Source: Sordaria brevicollis
Lineage: Eukaryota; Ascomycota; Sordariomycetes; Sordariales; Sordariaceae
Direction: 5' to 3'
Assembly (NCBI GenBank): GCA_033439795.1
Contig: JAUTDP010000003.1
Coordinates: 372,001-436,000, forward strand
DNA length: 64,000 bases
Under the pieces are notes generated by a model. That model ran no database searches. It was not told the DNA's origin and worked only from the letters and a program-made list of their open reading frames with translations. Made by a program: the position numbers and the translations under genes. Below are positions 32,801-43,000 of this stretch, piece after piece. Every line of letters begins with the position of its first letter. The stretch's first letter is position 1.

Positions 32801-33197
32801 CTACTACCGCATCACCGGTTCTTCCACATGGCAAGACAAAGGCTGGAAGATGTTTGAATCCATCATTTCCGCCGTCCGCACAGACGTGGCTCACAGCGCG
32901 ATTGACAATGTCGCTTTTGTTGCCTCCCCATCTTCTTCCTCCTCAATCCGGTCTTATAACTCCCGATCCTCCTTCTCCTCAGCCACCAAGTACTCAGCCC
33001 CGGGTTCTTCGTCGCTTAGAGACGAGGAAGAAAAGAGAGCCACGAAGGGTGGACCCGCATTCACAGACAGCATGGAAAGTTTCTGGCTGGCGGAAACGCT
33101 AAAGTATTTTTATTTGCTGTTTGCGGAGCCGGAGGTGATTAGTTTGGATGAGTGGGTTTTGAATACGGAGGCGCATCCTTTTAGACGGCCTACTTGA
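29882..33197 (+). CDS. GH47 class I alpha-1,2-mannosidase, type II membrane protein with large insert
   Basis: Exons 29882-32631 and 32774-33197 encode 1,057 residues. Residues 9-25 ([17 protein letters not shown]) form a signal anchor after a basic MLRIRRYR start, so a type II ER/Golgi protein is predicted. GH47 motifs are [118 protein letters not shown] (across the splice) and the terminal [14 protein letters not shown] plus NTEAHPF, whose Thr should bind calcium. The enzyme trims alpha-1,2-mannose from N-glycans. It is about twice the usual size: a linker (about 455-530) and a coiled, poly-Q insert (about 720-900, two Gln runs) interrupt the barrel. The 142-bp intron contains a run of 28 C. 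Confidence 0.92.
32654..32681 (+). repeat. poly-C tract (28 C) inside the GH47 intron
   Basis: Twenty-eight consecutive C residues lie between donor (32632) and acceptor (32773), 22 bp into the intron. The pure C/G run is unusual and could form i-motif or G-quadruplex structures, or be an assembly-length artefact. Confidence 0.9.
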
Positions 33198-34201
33198 GGA
33201 CAGGAGGGCTGAAAATGGGGGATGGATATAGGACCTATGGAATGGATGGGAAAGAAAGAAAGAAGTGAGTGAGTGGGGCTTGGAAAAAGGGGCACAGCTG
33301 CACAGGGGGAACGAGAGGATAAGAAAAGATAAGAAAAGAAAATAATTTGGTCGCGGTACCGTATTAGGTACACTTGGGTAGCGTTAAGTTTAGTTGAAGA
33401 GACTTGATTGGATTATATGAAATTAACAAGAGAAAATCAAGTGAGGACTGGTTACCCATTTTTAGTACGTGATATTTTGTGCACTATGATACACTGTACG
33501 TACCTCTACTTGATCTGCATAAAGATGATTTGTATATAGCTCTCGCAGTGATTATCAACCTATCTAGGTGTCTCGACTCATAGTACCTATCTACCTATGG
33601 TATGGCTTGGTTCCCAGATTCCGTCTTTTAGTTCAAATTCAGCCCGATCAAATCCAGATCCAGTCCACATTTCAGTCCCACGTACATAACTCCCGTCCAA
33701 ATGTAAGATTGATAACTGGAGTAATACATCTCAACGGAGTTTCATCTTGGACATAGATCCCAACCAGGCAGATAAAAGCTATAATGCCTTTTCTAAACAA
33801 ACTCAACTACGTACAAACCTAGACTAGACAAGCGCGCAACATACTTAGTTCTAAGTTCTTGGGAAACCAAAATAATACAATGTATGTATACCCACCAAGG
33901 TGATGGGGCTGTATAACAGGAATGAATTATCTCCTTCTACCAGCGCGTTATGTATAATCCAGATTTGTAACTAACCGGAATTTTTGTGAGATTAGAATTA
34001 TAGCGAGTAGCTTTGATTGGACCGTTATTGAGGTCACTCAGGGTCTTGAACAGAAAACACGGTTGTGGATGCCCATGTTCGTTCAGTATCTGGTGGACGG
34101 CTTTATTCTATCTTGACGAGGTTTGAACTTGATTAATTTTTTTGGGGGGTGTCAAAAAGGGTAAATTCGTGTCGTCTCGTGCCTAGCTCTACTCTGAGAA
34201 G
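33198..34201. other. convergent intergenic region between GH47 and the RING gene
   Basis: About 1 kb of AT-rich sequence between two stops, with no supported gene. It contains A/T-rich 3' flanks and scattered short CTACCTA-like words (around 33,560-33,600). Confidence 0.5.
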
Positions 34202-35563
34202 TCAGCCTGGCGTTTGCCGCTCACTTTCCCCAGAGCGTCCTCCATCCCGACTAGACCTCGGAGTCCGACCAAACTCGATCCGCCTCTGTATCCTATCATG
34301 GCCCGTCTGTCGATGATGATGACTCTCCCGCTCTGGCCACCTTGGAGTCCTACTCCTCCTCCTCCTCCTCCTCCTCCTCCTCCTCCTCCTCCTCCTCTCT
34401 GATCCAGCCTCCTCTTCCAGTCTAACTCCCTCTCCCCCCTCATCCTCATCCTCCCCATCTGAAACCTCCTCCCTTGCCTTCCGCTTCCTACCGTTAACTT
34501 GTCTTTCCCCTTCCCCAAACCTCGATGATGAAACCTCTGGGTACCTAACCTCCTTATCCCATGCCACCAACGAATGCGCCGGACTTCTCAGCCAACTCCT
34601 TAGCTCATGCAGAAACAACCTCGCATGGTCTCTGCCCAAAAAATCAGCTAGCATGTCCTCTGCTTGGCCGGCGCTACCCTGGATGTCGACGGTTTTGAGA
34701 ATGGCGATTATGTATTCGAGGAGGAATTCGGCGTTGTTGCGGCGGCGGAGTAGTTCCCGGTCTGAGGCGCCGCTGCTGCCACTGCCACTGGTGCTGGTGC
34801 TGGTGCTGGGGCCAGAAGTTGGTTTTGGCTCGGGGTTTTCGGAGAGAAAGGCAAAGACTTGTAGCTCGCGACGTAGCCAGAGACGGGCGCGGGTTATTAG
34901 GTGTGGTTGAGTAGAAAACTGTTCGGGTGTTGGGGTTGGTTTGTAACCGGATATGCGGTTGGAACCGACGTGTAAGGAGTAGAGTTGGTGTCGGTAGATG
35001 TGGCGGCGGCGGGCTATGGCATCGCCTGGTGTGGGCGTGGGATTATGGGTAGTAGCGTCACGATCGTGCCGTCGTCGTCGTCGCTGCTGAAGGAGGTTTG
35101 ATAACGCTGGGTTTCCACTTCCGGAGTTATCGTCCTTGTTGCGCGGCCGAGGGGCATTGGGTACTCGGTAGAAGCTCTCGTCTTTCGAGGTCGAGTCGAC
35201 GTATCGGACTTTATAGATGGCGGCTTTGCATAGCGGGCAGTTTGGATGTTCTTGAAGCCTTTTGGTTATGTCTTTGCGTTAGCGCAACGAAGAAGTACAT
35301 GGAAACTTGGGATGAAAGACTGACCAGCTTACAAGACATACAAAGTCAAAGTGTGAATGCCCGCATGGCATAGCAGTGCAAGGTTCTGATATGGAATCCA
35401 AACAGACGACACAGCAGTCGTCTGCCGGCGCCGCTACCTCGTCATTGTCACCGTCGTCATCTTTCTCGTTGGTGGCACTCGCCCGTCGCGTTGCTGTGAT
35501 CTCCTGGAGGGTTGTTTGCAGAACTTGGGCCTGGATGTCGAGAACCTCGTCATTTGTTTCCAT
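34202..35563 (-). CDS. RING-finger protein, TOPORS-like E3 ubiquitin ligase
   Basis: Exons 35325-35563 and 34202-35258 encode 431 residues. The intron (35259-35324) was placed at a GTCAGT donor and CAAAAG acceptor because this gives the continuous RING end VCLVSWLQEHPNCPLC. The RING (about residues 51-90) reads CVVCLDS, MPCGHSHFDFVC, NCPLC; the position usually occupied by Cys/His is Asp (HFDF), a form seen in fungal RINGs. The middle region (LITRARLWLRRELQVF, FLLEYIIAILKTVDIQGSAG, MLADFLGRDHARLFLHELRSWLRSP, then DKEVRY) resembles the conserved C-terminal block of TOPORS, a RING ligase linked to DNA topoisomerase I and SUMO/ubiquitin. The tail contains 14 consecutive Arg from a trinucleotide run. 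The start METNDEV has a good context; upstream in-frame ATGs (35824, 35827) exist. Confidence 0.75.
34354..34398. repeat. (TCC)n trinucleotide run encoding poly-Arg on the minus strand
   Basis: About 45 bp of TCC repeats, read as AGG codons in the RING gene. Confidence 0.9.
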
Positions 35564-36002
35564 GGGCTCAGCGAAAGAATCGTGGACGGTCGTGTCGTGA
35601 TCACGGCCACGTTGGTGGTTGTTGAAGGAGTGACAAAAGATACCGAGTTGTCGGGTGCTGTAAGTGCTGATGTAATACAGTGCAGCCACTTGCACATGCT
35701 CGACATTTTTAGCGGACCTTGGGCCCGGGAGCCCCCTGCCGTCAGTGGGTTCTGATGAACGGTTGCCCCACTGTTTGTGCTTGTGAAGTGGGGTTTGCCG
35801 TACGGTAACGTAAGATCGAAACATCAACTAAGCGAAAGATCGCGTCCTCCCATCCACTGAGACGCGCCTGCTTGTATTCTTTTAATTGATTTCCGCTTTC
35901 AGTTGTTCTTCACTTGTGCAACTTCTTGGACGGACAAGACGGAGCCTTTTCACCAAGCGCCTCCAATCACTCTTTTTCTACCCAGACAAGAGTAGCGCCA
36001 TC
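35564..36002. promoter_or_regulatory. divergent promoter region of the RING gene and sld2
   Basis: 439 bp between divergent starts. The RING-gene frame remains open upstream to 35827, so some of this may be coding or 5' UTR. No clear factor site was seen. Confidence 0.4.
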
Positions 36003-37901
36003 ATGGACGAAGAGCGAAAAGCCAAATATGAAGAACAAAGTCAACAATTGCGCCTAGAGCTGAAGCAATGGGAGGCAGACTACGCTCAGAAGAACGACGG
36101 CAAGAAGCCGCCTCGTGAAGCTATCAAACAGAATCCCGATATTGGTATGTCATACGGACTGATCATAGACTAATCTTTGACTCTTCTAACATGACATCCC
36201 AAAACAGCTGAGAAGTACAAAAAGTACAACAAACTTCGCGACATACTCTCTGGAAAGATCCCTCCTCCCAAAAGCAAAAGCGACAGCCAAAAAGATCCAA
36301 GCCAGCAGCGCAAGCGCAAGCAACCAGAGACATCCCTTCCATCCGCCTCGACTCCCTCCAAGCGCAACAAGTCTGCCGCCACTCCCAAATCACAACACTA
36401 TTCCGCCGTCGACGAAGCCATCACTCCAGAAGTTGCACGGAAACTCTTCAGCCCTGTTGTCCCATCCTCGATTGGCCCTACGCCGCAAAAGGATGGTCGT
36501 GTTCTTGGTCTCTTCGACCTTATATCCCATACCCCTTCCAAGTCGACAGACGACTCCAAGCCACGAGCGGCCGGTTTCACAGCTACGCCAAGTAAGCGGC
36601 GCCATGCTCTCGATATCGAGAACGACGACGAAGATGAGAAAGACGACAAGGAATTCGTAACCCCCAGCATCCCGCGACATCGTAACCTCGACCGAACCCC
36701 CTCCTCCGGTCGCAATCGCAACTTACTCGATAGTTTCCTCGGAGTCCGGCCTACTATCAATGCCACATCAACACCACTAAGCAAAAACATTGCGAACTCG
36801 CCGTCAAAATACAGCCTCGGAAAGACACCAACCGGCGAACGGTCTGTGTCCAAGTTACAATTCGCCACACCAGCTTTCCTGCGCCGTACGTCAGCGCCTT
36901 TGGCACCTGTAGACGAAAACAGCGAATGGATGGACATTGAGCCCTTGAAACTACCCCGAAAACCGTTCAGCATAGCCAAGGGAAGGGGTCTGAGCAGCAT
37001 TGTGGCCGACCTACGGAAAATGGAGGAAGAGAAGGCAGAAGAGGAGCTGGAGATGTTGAGGGAGATGGAAGCAATGGAGCAGGGTGATATGGGTCCTCCA
37101 CCACCGAAGAAACCGGCGGCTACATCAACCACTCAACCAGCAGCAGCAGCAACAGGATCAACAGGGCCAGAACCGGAAGAAGAAGAATTGAACGGTTTCG
37201 AAGATGATGAAGCAGCACTTATTGAAGTCGAAGCCAGCTTCCTCGAATCACCGTCCTCCAAGAGGAAGAAGGAAAGGAAGCAGCAGCAGGAGCGACCGGT
37301 TCTGCTCAGTGGCTTTGACGATGAAAACATCTATGACAGTCAAGATGACGACTTGGAGAAGGAAGGCCTAGATCGCAATGGACAGCCGTTGAGAGTTTTC
37401 AAGAAGAAAGGGCAGAAAAGGACGACGAGGAAGATCAATATGCGGCCCACAAGGACGAAACGACCTAGTAAACCTGTTGATGAGGATGATGATGATGACA
37501 GTGAGGGAGATGAGGATGAAGAGGTGGTGCCGGAGACGCAGTTTGATGCCACCAAGAACATCGCGGCTGGAGACGACCTGTTGAGGTCAGACTCAGAAGC
37601 AGGGTCAGGGTCGGAGTTTGATGGCTCAGACGGCGAAGGTGAAGATGATGAGGAGGCGGAAGCGAGCACGACAAAGGCTGCGAAGAAGAAGACGGCAGCA
37701 AAGGAAAAGAAAGAGAAGGATACGAAGGACAAGAAGACCAAGAAGAAGAAGGGAACGAAAGATGATGCTGGAGAAGAACCAGCTAAGAAACCACGCATGG
37801 TCAAGGCAACTGCGAATGCCAACTTCAAGAGATTGAAGCTGAAGAATACCGGCTCCAAGGGTGGACCGGCTCATAATAGCCGGTTTAGGAGGAGGAGATA
37901 A
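36003..37901 (+). CDS. sld2: DNA replication initiation regulator Sld2/Drc1
   Basis: Exons 36003-36144 and 36208-37901 (intron GTATGT/ACAG, 63 bp) encode 611 residues. The N-terminus (LRLELKQWEADYAQKNDGKK PPREAIKQNPDIAEKYKKYNKLRDIL) is the conserved Sld2/RecQL4-type block, with the splice inside it. A dense set of Ser/Thr-Pro sites follows (STPSKR, ITPEVARK, TPQKDG, HTPSKS, TPSKRR, TPSIPR, TPSSGR, TPLSK, SPSKYS, TPTGER). This is as expected for a protein whose CDK phosphorylation creates the Dpb11-binding form and so couples origin firing to S phase. The C-terminal half alternates acidic and Lys-rich stretches and ends with an Arg/Lys tail. The family is poorly conserved beyond the N-terminal block, so assignment rests on that block plus the CDK-site pattern. 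It is divergent from the RING gene. Confidence 0.88.
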
Positions 37902-38362
37902 ACTTTGTCAGCGGTTGAGCATATGAAGTTGCGGAGTTTGAGCTACGGCGTTAGGGAGCATAGCATATCTGTTTTTTGGGGCGTCACCCAGCGTCAAGAG
38001 GGCAAAAAGAAGAACAAATCTTTGATAATAGAACATTCGGGTGCATCAATACGTACCTGCATGGGTTACAATGCCAGGCGGCAAGCGTATCTATCCGGAT
38101 AGGGGTATAACTCCCATATACAGGACTCTAACCATAATCGGAACAACTTATACTCTTATACTCTTATATATACGTAACTTCATTAAACCTTCTTCAAATA
38201 AACATGTACATCAGGAACAATTTCAACCTAAACAGCGCCTCGCTTTCCCTCTTCTCTCTGTCAATCCAATCCATTCCATTCAAACCAAACTCAGTCCTCA
38301 TAAAACCCCATTACCCCAGAACTTCCTCCCTCCGTTCCCTCACACCCAACTCAGCAGTCTCC
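37902..38362. other. convergent intergenic region between sld2 and the AA9 gene
   Basis: 461 bp of 3' flanks, AT-rich around 38,140-38,200; nothing else seen. Confidence 0.5.
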
Positions 38363-39458
38363 TCACGAACACTGCGAATAATAATCATTCTGCTTCTTGC
38401 AACTATACGGGCTCGCACAAGTCGTGCAACCCGTAAACCCAATCCCGCCACACTGCGCCCACTGCGCCGCCACACAACCCGTAGGCTGGGTGTTGACAGC
38501 CGTCGTGGTGCTCGTCTTGAGCGTCGTGCTCGTCACCTTGGTACTAGTCGTGCTAACCGGCTTAGCAGTAGTAGTCGTCCCCGGGCTGGGGTTAGATCCA
38601 CCACCGCTTCCCCCGCAAGTAAACTTCGCCGGCCCCGGAATGGTATAAGACGAGGAAGTTCCCATGGAGTAGATGTTAACCAAAAGGCCGGGGTCGTTGG
38701 CCTTGTAGATACCGGGGATGGAGTAAGTGGTGGAGGGGAGGGAGCCGGAACCGCCGACGATGTTGATTTGGGCGCATTCCATGTAGAGTTGCGCGCCGGA
38801 GGGGGAGCCGGCGGCGTGGAGGGCGATCATCTCGGCGCGGAGGAGGTATTGGCCGGAGGGGATGCAGGAGGGGATGTCGCTGGGCAACGTTAGTATGGGT
38901 TGGGAAGGGGGGAAGGAGGGGGAAAGAAGAAGAAAAAACGTACATATAATGGAAACCACCATTCTCAATAACGGTGCTAGTCCCCCATTGACCATTGTTG
39001 TAGCCGTCTTCTTGGATTTTGAACCTGTTTTCTCTGTTAGTCACCATCTCCTTCCCCTCCATCCATCTCAACACATAGAACATAAAGGACACTACTAACC
39101 ATCCACCACCAATCCCACTATCAGTCAACGCATTATCGACCTTCTTGAGGTACGCAAGCGTAGGCCCCTTGTGGCTAGCATCCATGACATCCCCCGGCCC
39201 GGACGTCAACGTGTGTCTCCAGATGGCCTTGACCGTGCTGCCCGCGTTGACGGTGATGATCTTGTCCGAGGGCATGGTCGGGTTGGGCCCGCCGTTGCAG
39301 GCCAGGTCGTTGGAGGCCACGTCGGTGATGGGACCATCGTAGGACGGGGTGCGGATGCCGTGAGAGACCGGGTAGGTGGTTCCGCCGGCTTCGAGCTGGA
39401 CGAAGATGGTGTGGGCGGAGGCTGCCGAGGCGTAGGCGAGGAGGGGGAGGACTTTCAT
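38363..39458 (-). CDS. AA9 lytic polysaccharide monooxygenase with C-terminal CBM1
   Basis: Three exons (39100-39458, 38944-39024, 38363-38879) encode 318 residues. Introns are 39025-39099 (GTTAGT/ACAG) and 38880-38943 (GTACGT/CCAG). A signal peptide ([15 protein letters not shown]) precedes HTIFVQ, so His16 becomes the N-terminal copper ligand. The second His is in DASHKGP (about residue 96) and the axial Tyr in [13 protein letters not shown] Ser/Thr linker leads to a CBM1 with its spaced Cys and aromatic residues ([22 protein letters not shown]). AA9 enzymes are copper enzymes that oxidatively cleave cellulose and are secreted during growth on plant cell walls; regioselectivity cannot be read here. 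From memory it may correspond to N. crassa gh61-1. A CTGGGG word matching the carbon-repressor consensus SYGGRG lies at 39507-39512, just upstream. Confidence 0.94.
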
Positions 39459-40979
39459 CTTGTTTCTTGTCGAAGTCTGGCTGGTGCTGGTATCACGCGG
39501 AGTAAACTGGGGAGGGAAGAGGTTGAAGAAGGGGATCTACAGACTTGAGAGTGGTAGGTAGTCATCCAAGAGCGGGAGGTAAGACGTTCATATACGATAT
39601 CTGATGGTTGTCACAACACTTTCGCCAAGGCTGAACAAAGTTAAAGACCATATGATGTTCAACATACTGGACAATTGATTAAAGGGTTGTCATGATCCCT
39701 TTCTGGACACCGCATGGAAGGAAAAAAAGCCACAAAATGTCACCCTGGGCCGTGTTTCCTAGGCGCAAAACCGGGACTCTGGAAGCAAGCCCGCCCATGC
39801 GGCGCCGCGGACGGCTTGACGAGGGCGGAGGAAGGGTGTCCGGAGTAGCAACCACGTCCGGATCGGGATAGTCACGACCAAAAAAATGCTTCAGCGTGGG
39901 ATTCGGTTCGTCCGCGATGCTGGATGTACGGAGCCTCATGGTGCCGCTGGACGGATAGGGGACAGTTAATAAGCGTGGGAACTGCAAGGACGGGTCACAT
40001 AGCTAGCGTGTTGTTCCCGTGGGCTTATCTGTGTTAAGAGGATCTTTGGTGATCCAATAGCGCAGGAGTTGCGGTTGGTTCGAGCCGGTGGCTTTTTCTG
40101 TTCTGCAGCGCGGCGAGAGAGATCGATCTCACATACGTAGGAGGCTGAGATGGATGGACTTGGTGTTGATTTGCTACTATATGTGATATTAATCATTGAC
40201 GACAAGTGAGTGACCGTATAATGGTTTATCAACTGAGGGTTCTTAGTCTCACTGTGTACGATGGATATATTATCGTGATGTTGTAGTCTCCGTCATGAAC
40301 GGCCATATTGGCTCAATGCCACATTGGGAAAACAAAAGAGAGTTAAAAAAAAAAAAAAGGCATGCTGTGCTGGAAGACAGTGATAATGGACGTTGCGGGC
40401 TAAAGGGAGCATCTGCCGGCAAGTCACGATGGAGTGTCGTGGTTTTCGGATCATGACCCGATGTTTGTTGTTCCTGGTGTTGATCTGGCCCACCGTAGAG
40501 GGACGGAAAAGGGGTGCCGGCCAGCTGCCAGATCAGCGGGTTCCACCGAATCCACCTGCCGATCTCAGCTGACAGTTGCGTCGGGCCCGCTTTCCGATGC
40601 GGGGTGCAGTAGCGCTTGCCGGGTTGCGGGGGAAGATGGGCCGAGACAGGGAGGGTTAGGGTCTGTCTGACGTCCTTCAGTTCATGTTGGCTTATCAAAA
40701 AACACCAAACCGCCATCAAATATCGTGACTTCTCGAGCACAACACAACTTATATTTACTGAGCCATAAAGCCTCCCAAACTTTTTTGTTAATACCTATGT
40801 ATCATTACCATACATTTTCGTCTCCATATGGGCCATCAGGCCAGCTCTTCGTTCAACAGAAATGTTGTTAGTCGATGATCCAGGGTTTTCACGTCGTGGT
40901 CGTAGCGATATCGATATCCACGATCATGGATCAATCTCTTCTTACCCGGGCCTTTCAGGTTTCTCGACGTCGCTAAGTT
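39459..40979. promoter_or_regulatory. long upstream region of the AA9 gene and the orphan locus
   Basis: 1.5 kb with no supported gene. It holds a 13-A run near 40,346 and a telobox-like AGGGTTAGGGT at 40652-40662. Long upstream regions are common for inducible plant-cell-wall genes; no activator site can be claimed. Confidence 0.4.
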
Positions 40980-42347
40980 ATGTCTAACTTGAGCCAGTTT
41001 TTCAATGAAACTCCACCGTATCCTTGTATCAACAACTGGACATCAACCCAGTTTCTTGACATCTTGAGCCTTCCATCCTACATCAAGGACTACCATACGC
41101 AAGCGCACTACGCCAACATCGAAATCTTTTTCTTTCTATCAGGTAAGCAGTCTTACACACCAGTTTGGCAAAGGTTGTTCTGACAACTACGGCAAGATAT
41201 CACCATGTCACGTCCACATCTTCGCGAGGCAATGTTCCTGTATTCTCACGTTGCTTAGTTCTTCAAAAGACATCAGTACAGCCGTCATACAAAGCGCAGA
41301 TCCGTAGTCCAGCAAAAGCGCCAAGCCGCCGTTGACCTGTCGGCCCAATCCACCATCCCCAATCCTCGGAAGCGTCCCAGTGAGGAAATCACCGATGTCA
41401 TAGGGGATGTTTTCGTTGACCGCTTCGTTGATGGCGATGCGGCGGCTCCCCACAAGCGTCCGGGATGGCCTGCTGTTGTAGAGAGAAGCAAACGTCGTCC
41501 TTTTTATCCTCGAAAGCGTTCAAGTGACGAATTCGAGGAAGAAGTGCCTCTTGATGCGTCGCTTTGTCAATGGAGAGGCTCCTCCACCTCAGAAGCGTAC
41601 GAAATGGTCAGCTACAGAAGACTGTGATGAGCCGGCTTTCAGCTTTGTCCACAGAGAATCCAGGAACATCACTTAAACAAGGTTTAAGCGATGTCACTCC
41701 TCTCCAAGATATGGACTCTTCCGACTTTGAGGAACTAGAATCCACTTCTAGTGCTTCTGGTCGCTTGCTGAAGAGGTTGCGGATGCCACTAGTTACGAAG
41801 AGAGTGAAGCCTTCGAGAAGTGGATGATGTTTTCTTCACCGCTCGCCTCAGGTCGCTCGCCGAGGAGCTTGCTGATGCACTTGCCAACGAAAGGAGCGGC
41901 GAGGTTGATGATGACGGGCAAGCTAAATTCCCCGGACACCGATTACTTGCTGACGAACTCAATGATGCCACTGCCAATGAATACGGGAGCCCCTTTTATG
42001 AAGAACAATTCAGTTACCCTATCCTCTTCACGTTGCTGACTAAAGGCACCATTGGCACCATCAATGTCGTGGCTGGTGAGCCGCCATATGTCAAGGTATG
42101 TCCTTTGCAAACTATTACACAGTCTGTTGACTAACACCATTACCAGATCACCCATGACCTTGCTCATACTTCATTTGTCTACTGTGACTCCTCTTCGCTC
42201 AGGCCTTCTCGATCACTTGCTAAAGAGCTTGCCGAAGGCATCGCCAACGAGGACGTTGAGCCCTTTAGTCATTCAGACGAGTTCTTGTTCGGTCTTGCTG
42301 AGCTTACTGATGGCAATGACCGGGTCTTCGTTGCTCAATGGGAGTGA
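40980..42347 (+). pseudogene. decaying, repeat-containing orphan gene (no recognised family)
   Basis: The locus has good spliceosomal signals but a broken reading frame. Exon 1 (40980-41142, MSNLSQFFNETPPYPC...) meets a GTAAGC donor and, 54 bp later, a CTGAC branch and CAAG acceptor. Exon 2 continues in frame to a TAG at 41256-41258. If that TAG were sense (for example CAG), the frame would stay open for 122 more codons to 41624. That stretch holds two related Lys/Arg-rich units (RKRPSEEI...DRFVDGDAAAPHKRPGW and RKRSSDEF...RRFVNGEAPPPQKRTKW); the second needs a 1-base shift. Downstream, SLAEEVADA, SLAEELADA, LLADELNDA and SLAKELAEG repeats start at 41761, 41853, 41943 and 42213, partly in different frames. 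They span a clean intron (42096-42146, GTATGT, TGACTAAC, CCAG) and end at TGA 42345-42347. No known domain was recognised. It may be a pseudogene or a fast-evolving orphan with unrecognised introns. Confidence 0.5.
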
Positions 42348-43000
42348 ATCCGTCACTCGGTCATAAAGCCGTGCTTCCTTCGATTCAAGAAATGAGAGTA
42401 GCTCTTAGATGATGTTCAAAGAAAGGTGACCCATGCGAGGAGGATACGAGTTTCCAGCTGCGATCCATCCAGTAGAAGAACATGTTGCCGATGCCATCTC
42501 CGACAAAGTCGGCCAAGGACTCAACGACGGCGGCTCCGCCATCCTGATGCGCCTAGACTCACCAGCCAAGACTCTTCTAGACTCCATCGCTACACGTGGA
42601 TGAAGCGATTTACGGCACTGAACACGATGTCTCCTTTATTACTGCCCCTGAGACACTATCTGAAAACGGATCTCTGGCTGGAGATCAAAATTCGCCCTGT
42701 CCAGAGCGCCGCCGCTCAATAGTTGATGAGATGCCTGATGCAGCTTTGGGCGAAAGATGACCATCCATTTGATGCGAAAGAGAGTCACTCACAGACATCT
42801 TGGCTTCCGAGCTGTCAGCTGAGGCTCGCAGACGTCCCCTTTTGTTATGGGTAAGCTCCTGGGCTATTCAATGGGTCTCTCAATAGTCGGCTAACTGAAA
42901 TGACACAAAAAAATTACCCCTTCGAGGCCAGTATCGCTACTGCGGCTGCCCAAGGCAGCAATACCTCGCTTACGAGTGAGTCACTATGTTCTCATCATTG
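42348..43000 (+). pseudogene. possible 3' continuation of the orphan locus
   Basis: Fragmented frames continue. One (from about 42460) reads EEHVADAISDKVGQGLNDGG, resembling the upstream SLAEELADA repeats. Another (about 42600-42760) reads EAIYGTEHDVSFITAPETLS. Intron-like donors GTAAGC (about 42851) and GTGAGT (about 42977) occur, with a GGCTAAC branch-like word between. No continuous frame joins these, so this is degenerate sequence or exons of an uncertain model. Confidence 0.3.

Noticed and set aside
38204..38893. Plus-strand Arg/Ser-rich frame over the AA9 gene
   Set aside because: It overlaps a well-supported three-exon AA9 gene on the minus strand.
40980..43000. Repeat-induced point mutation (RIP) as explanation for the whole orphan locus
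   Set aside because: One C-to-T-like stop is compatible with RIP, but the region is not AT-rich and most damage is single-base offsets, which RIP does not cause.
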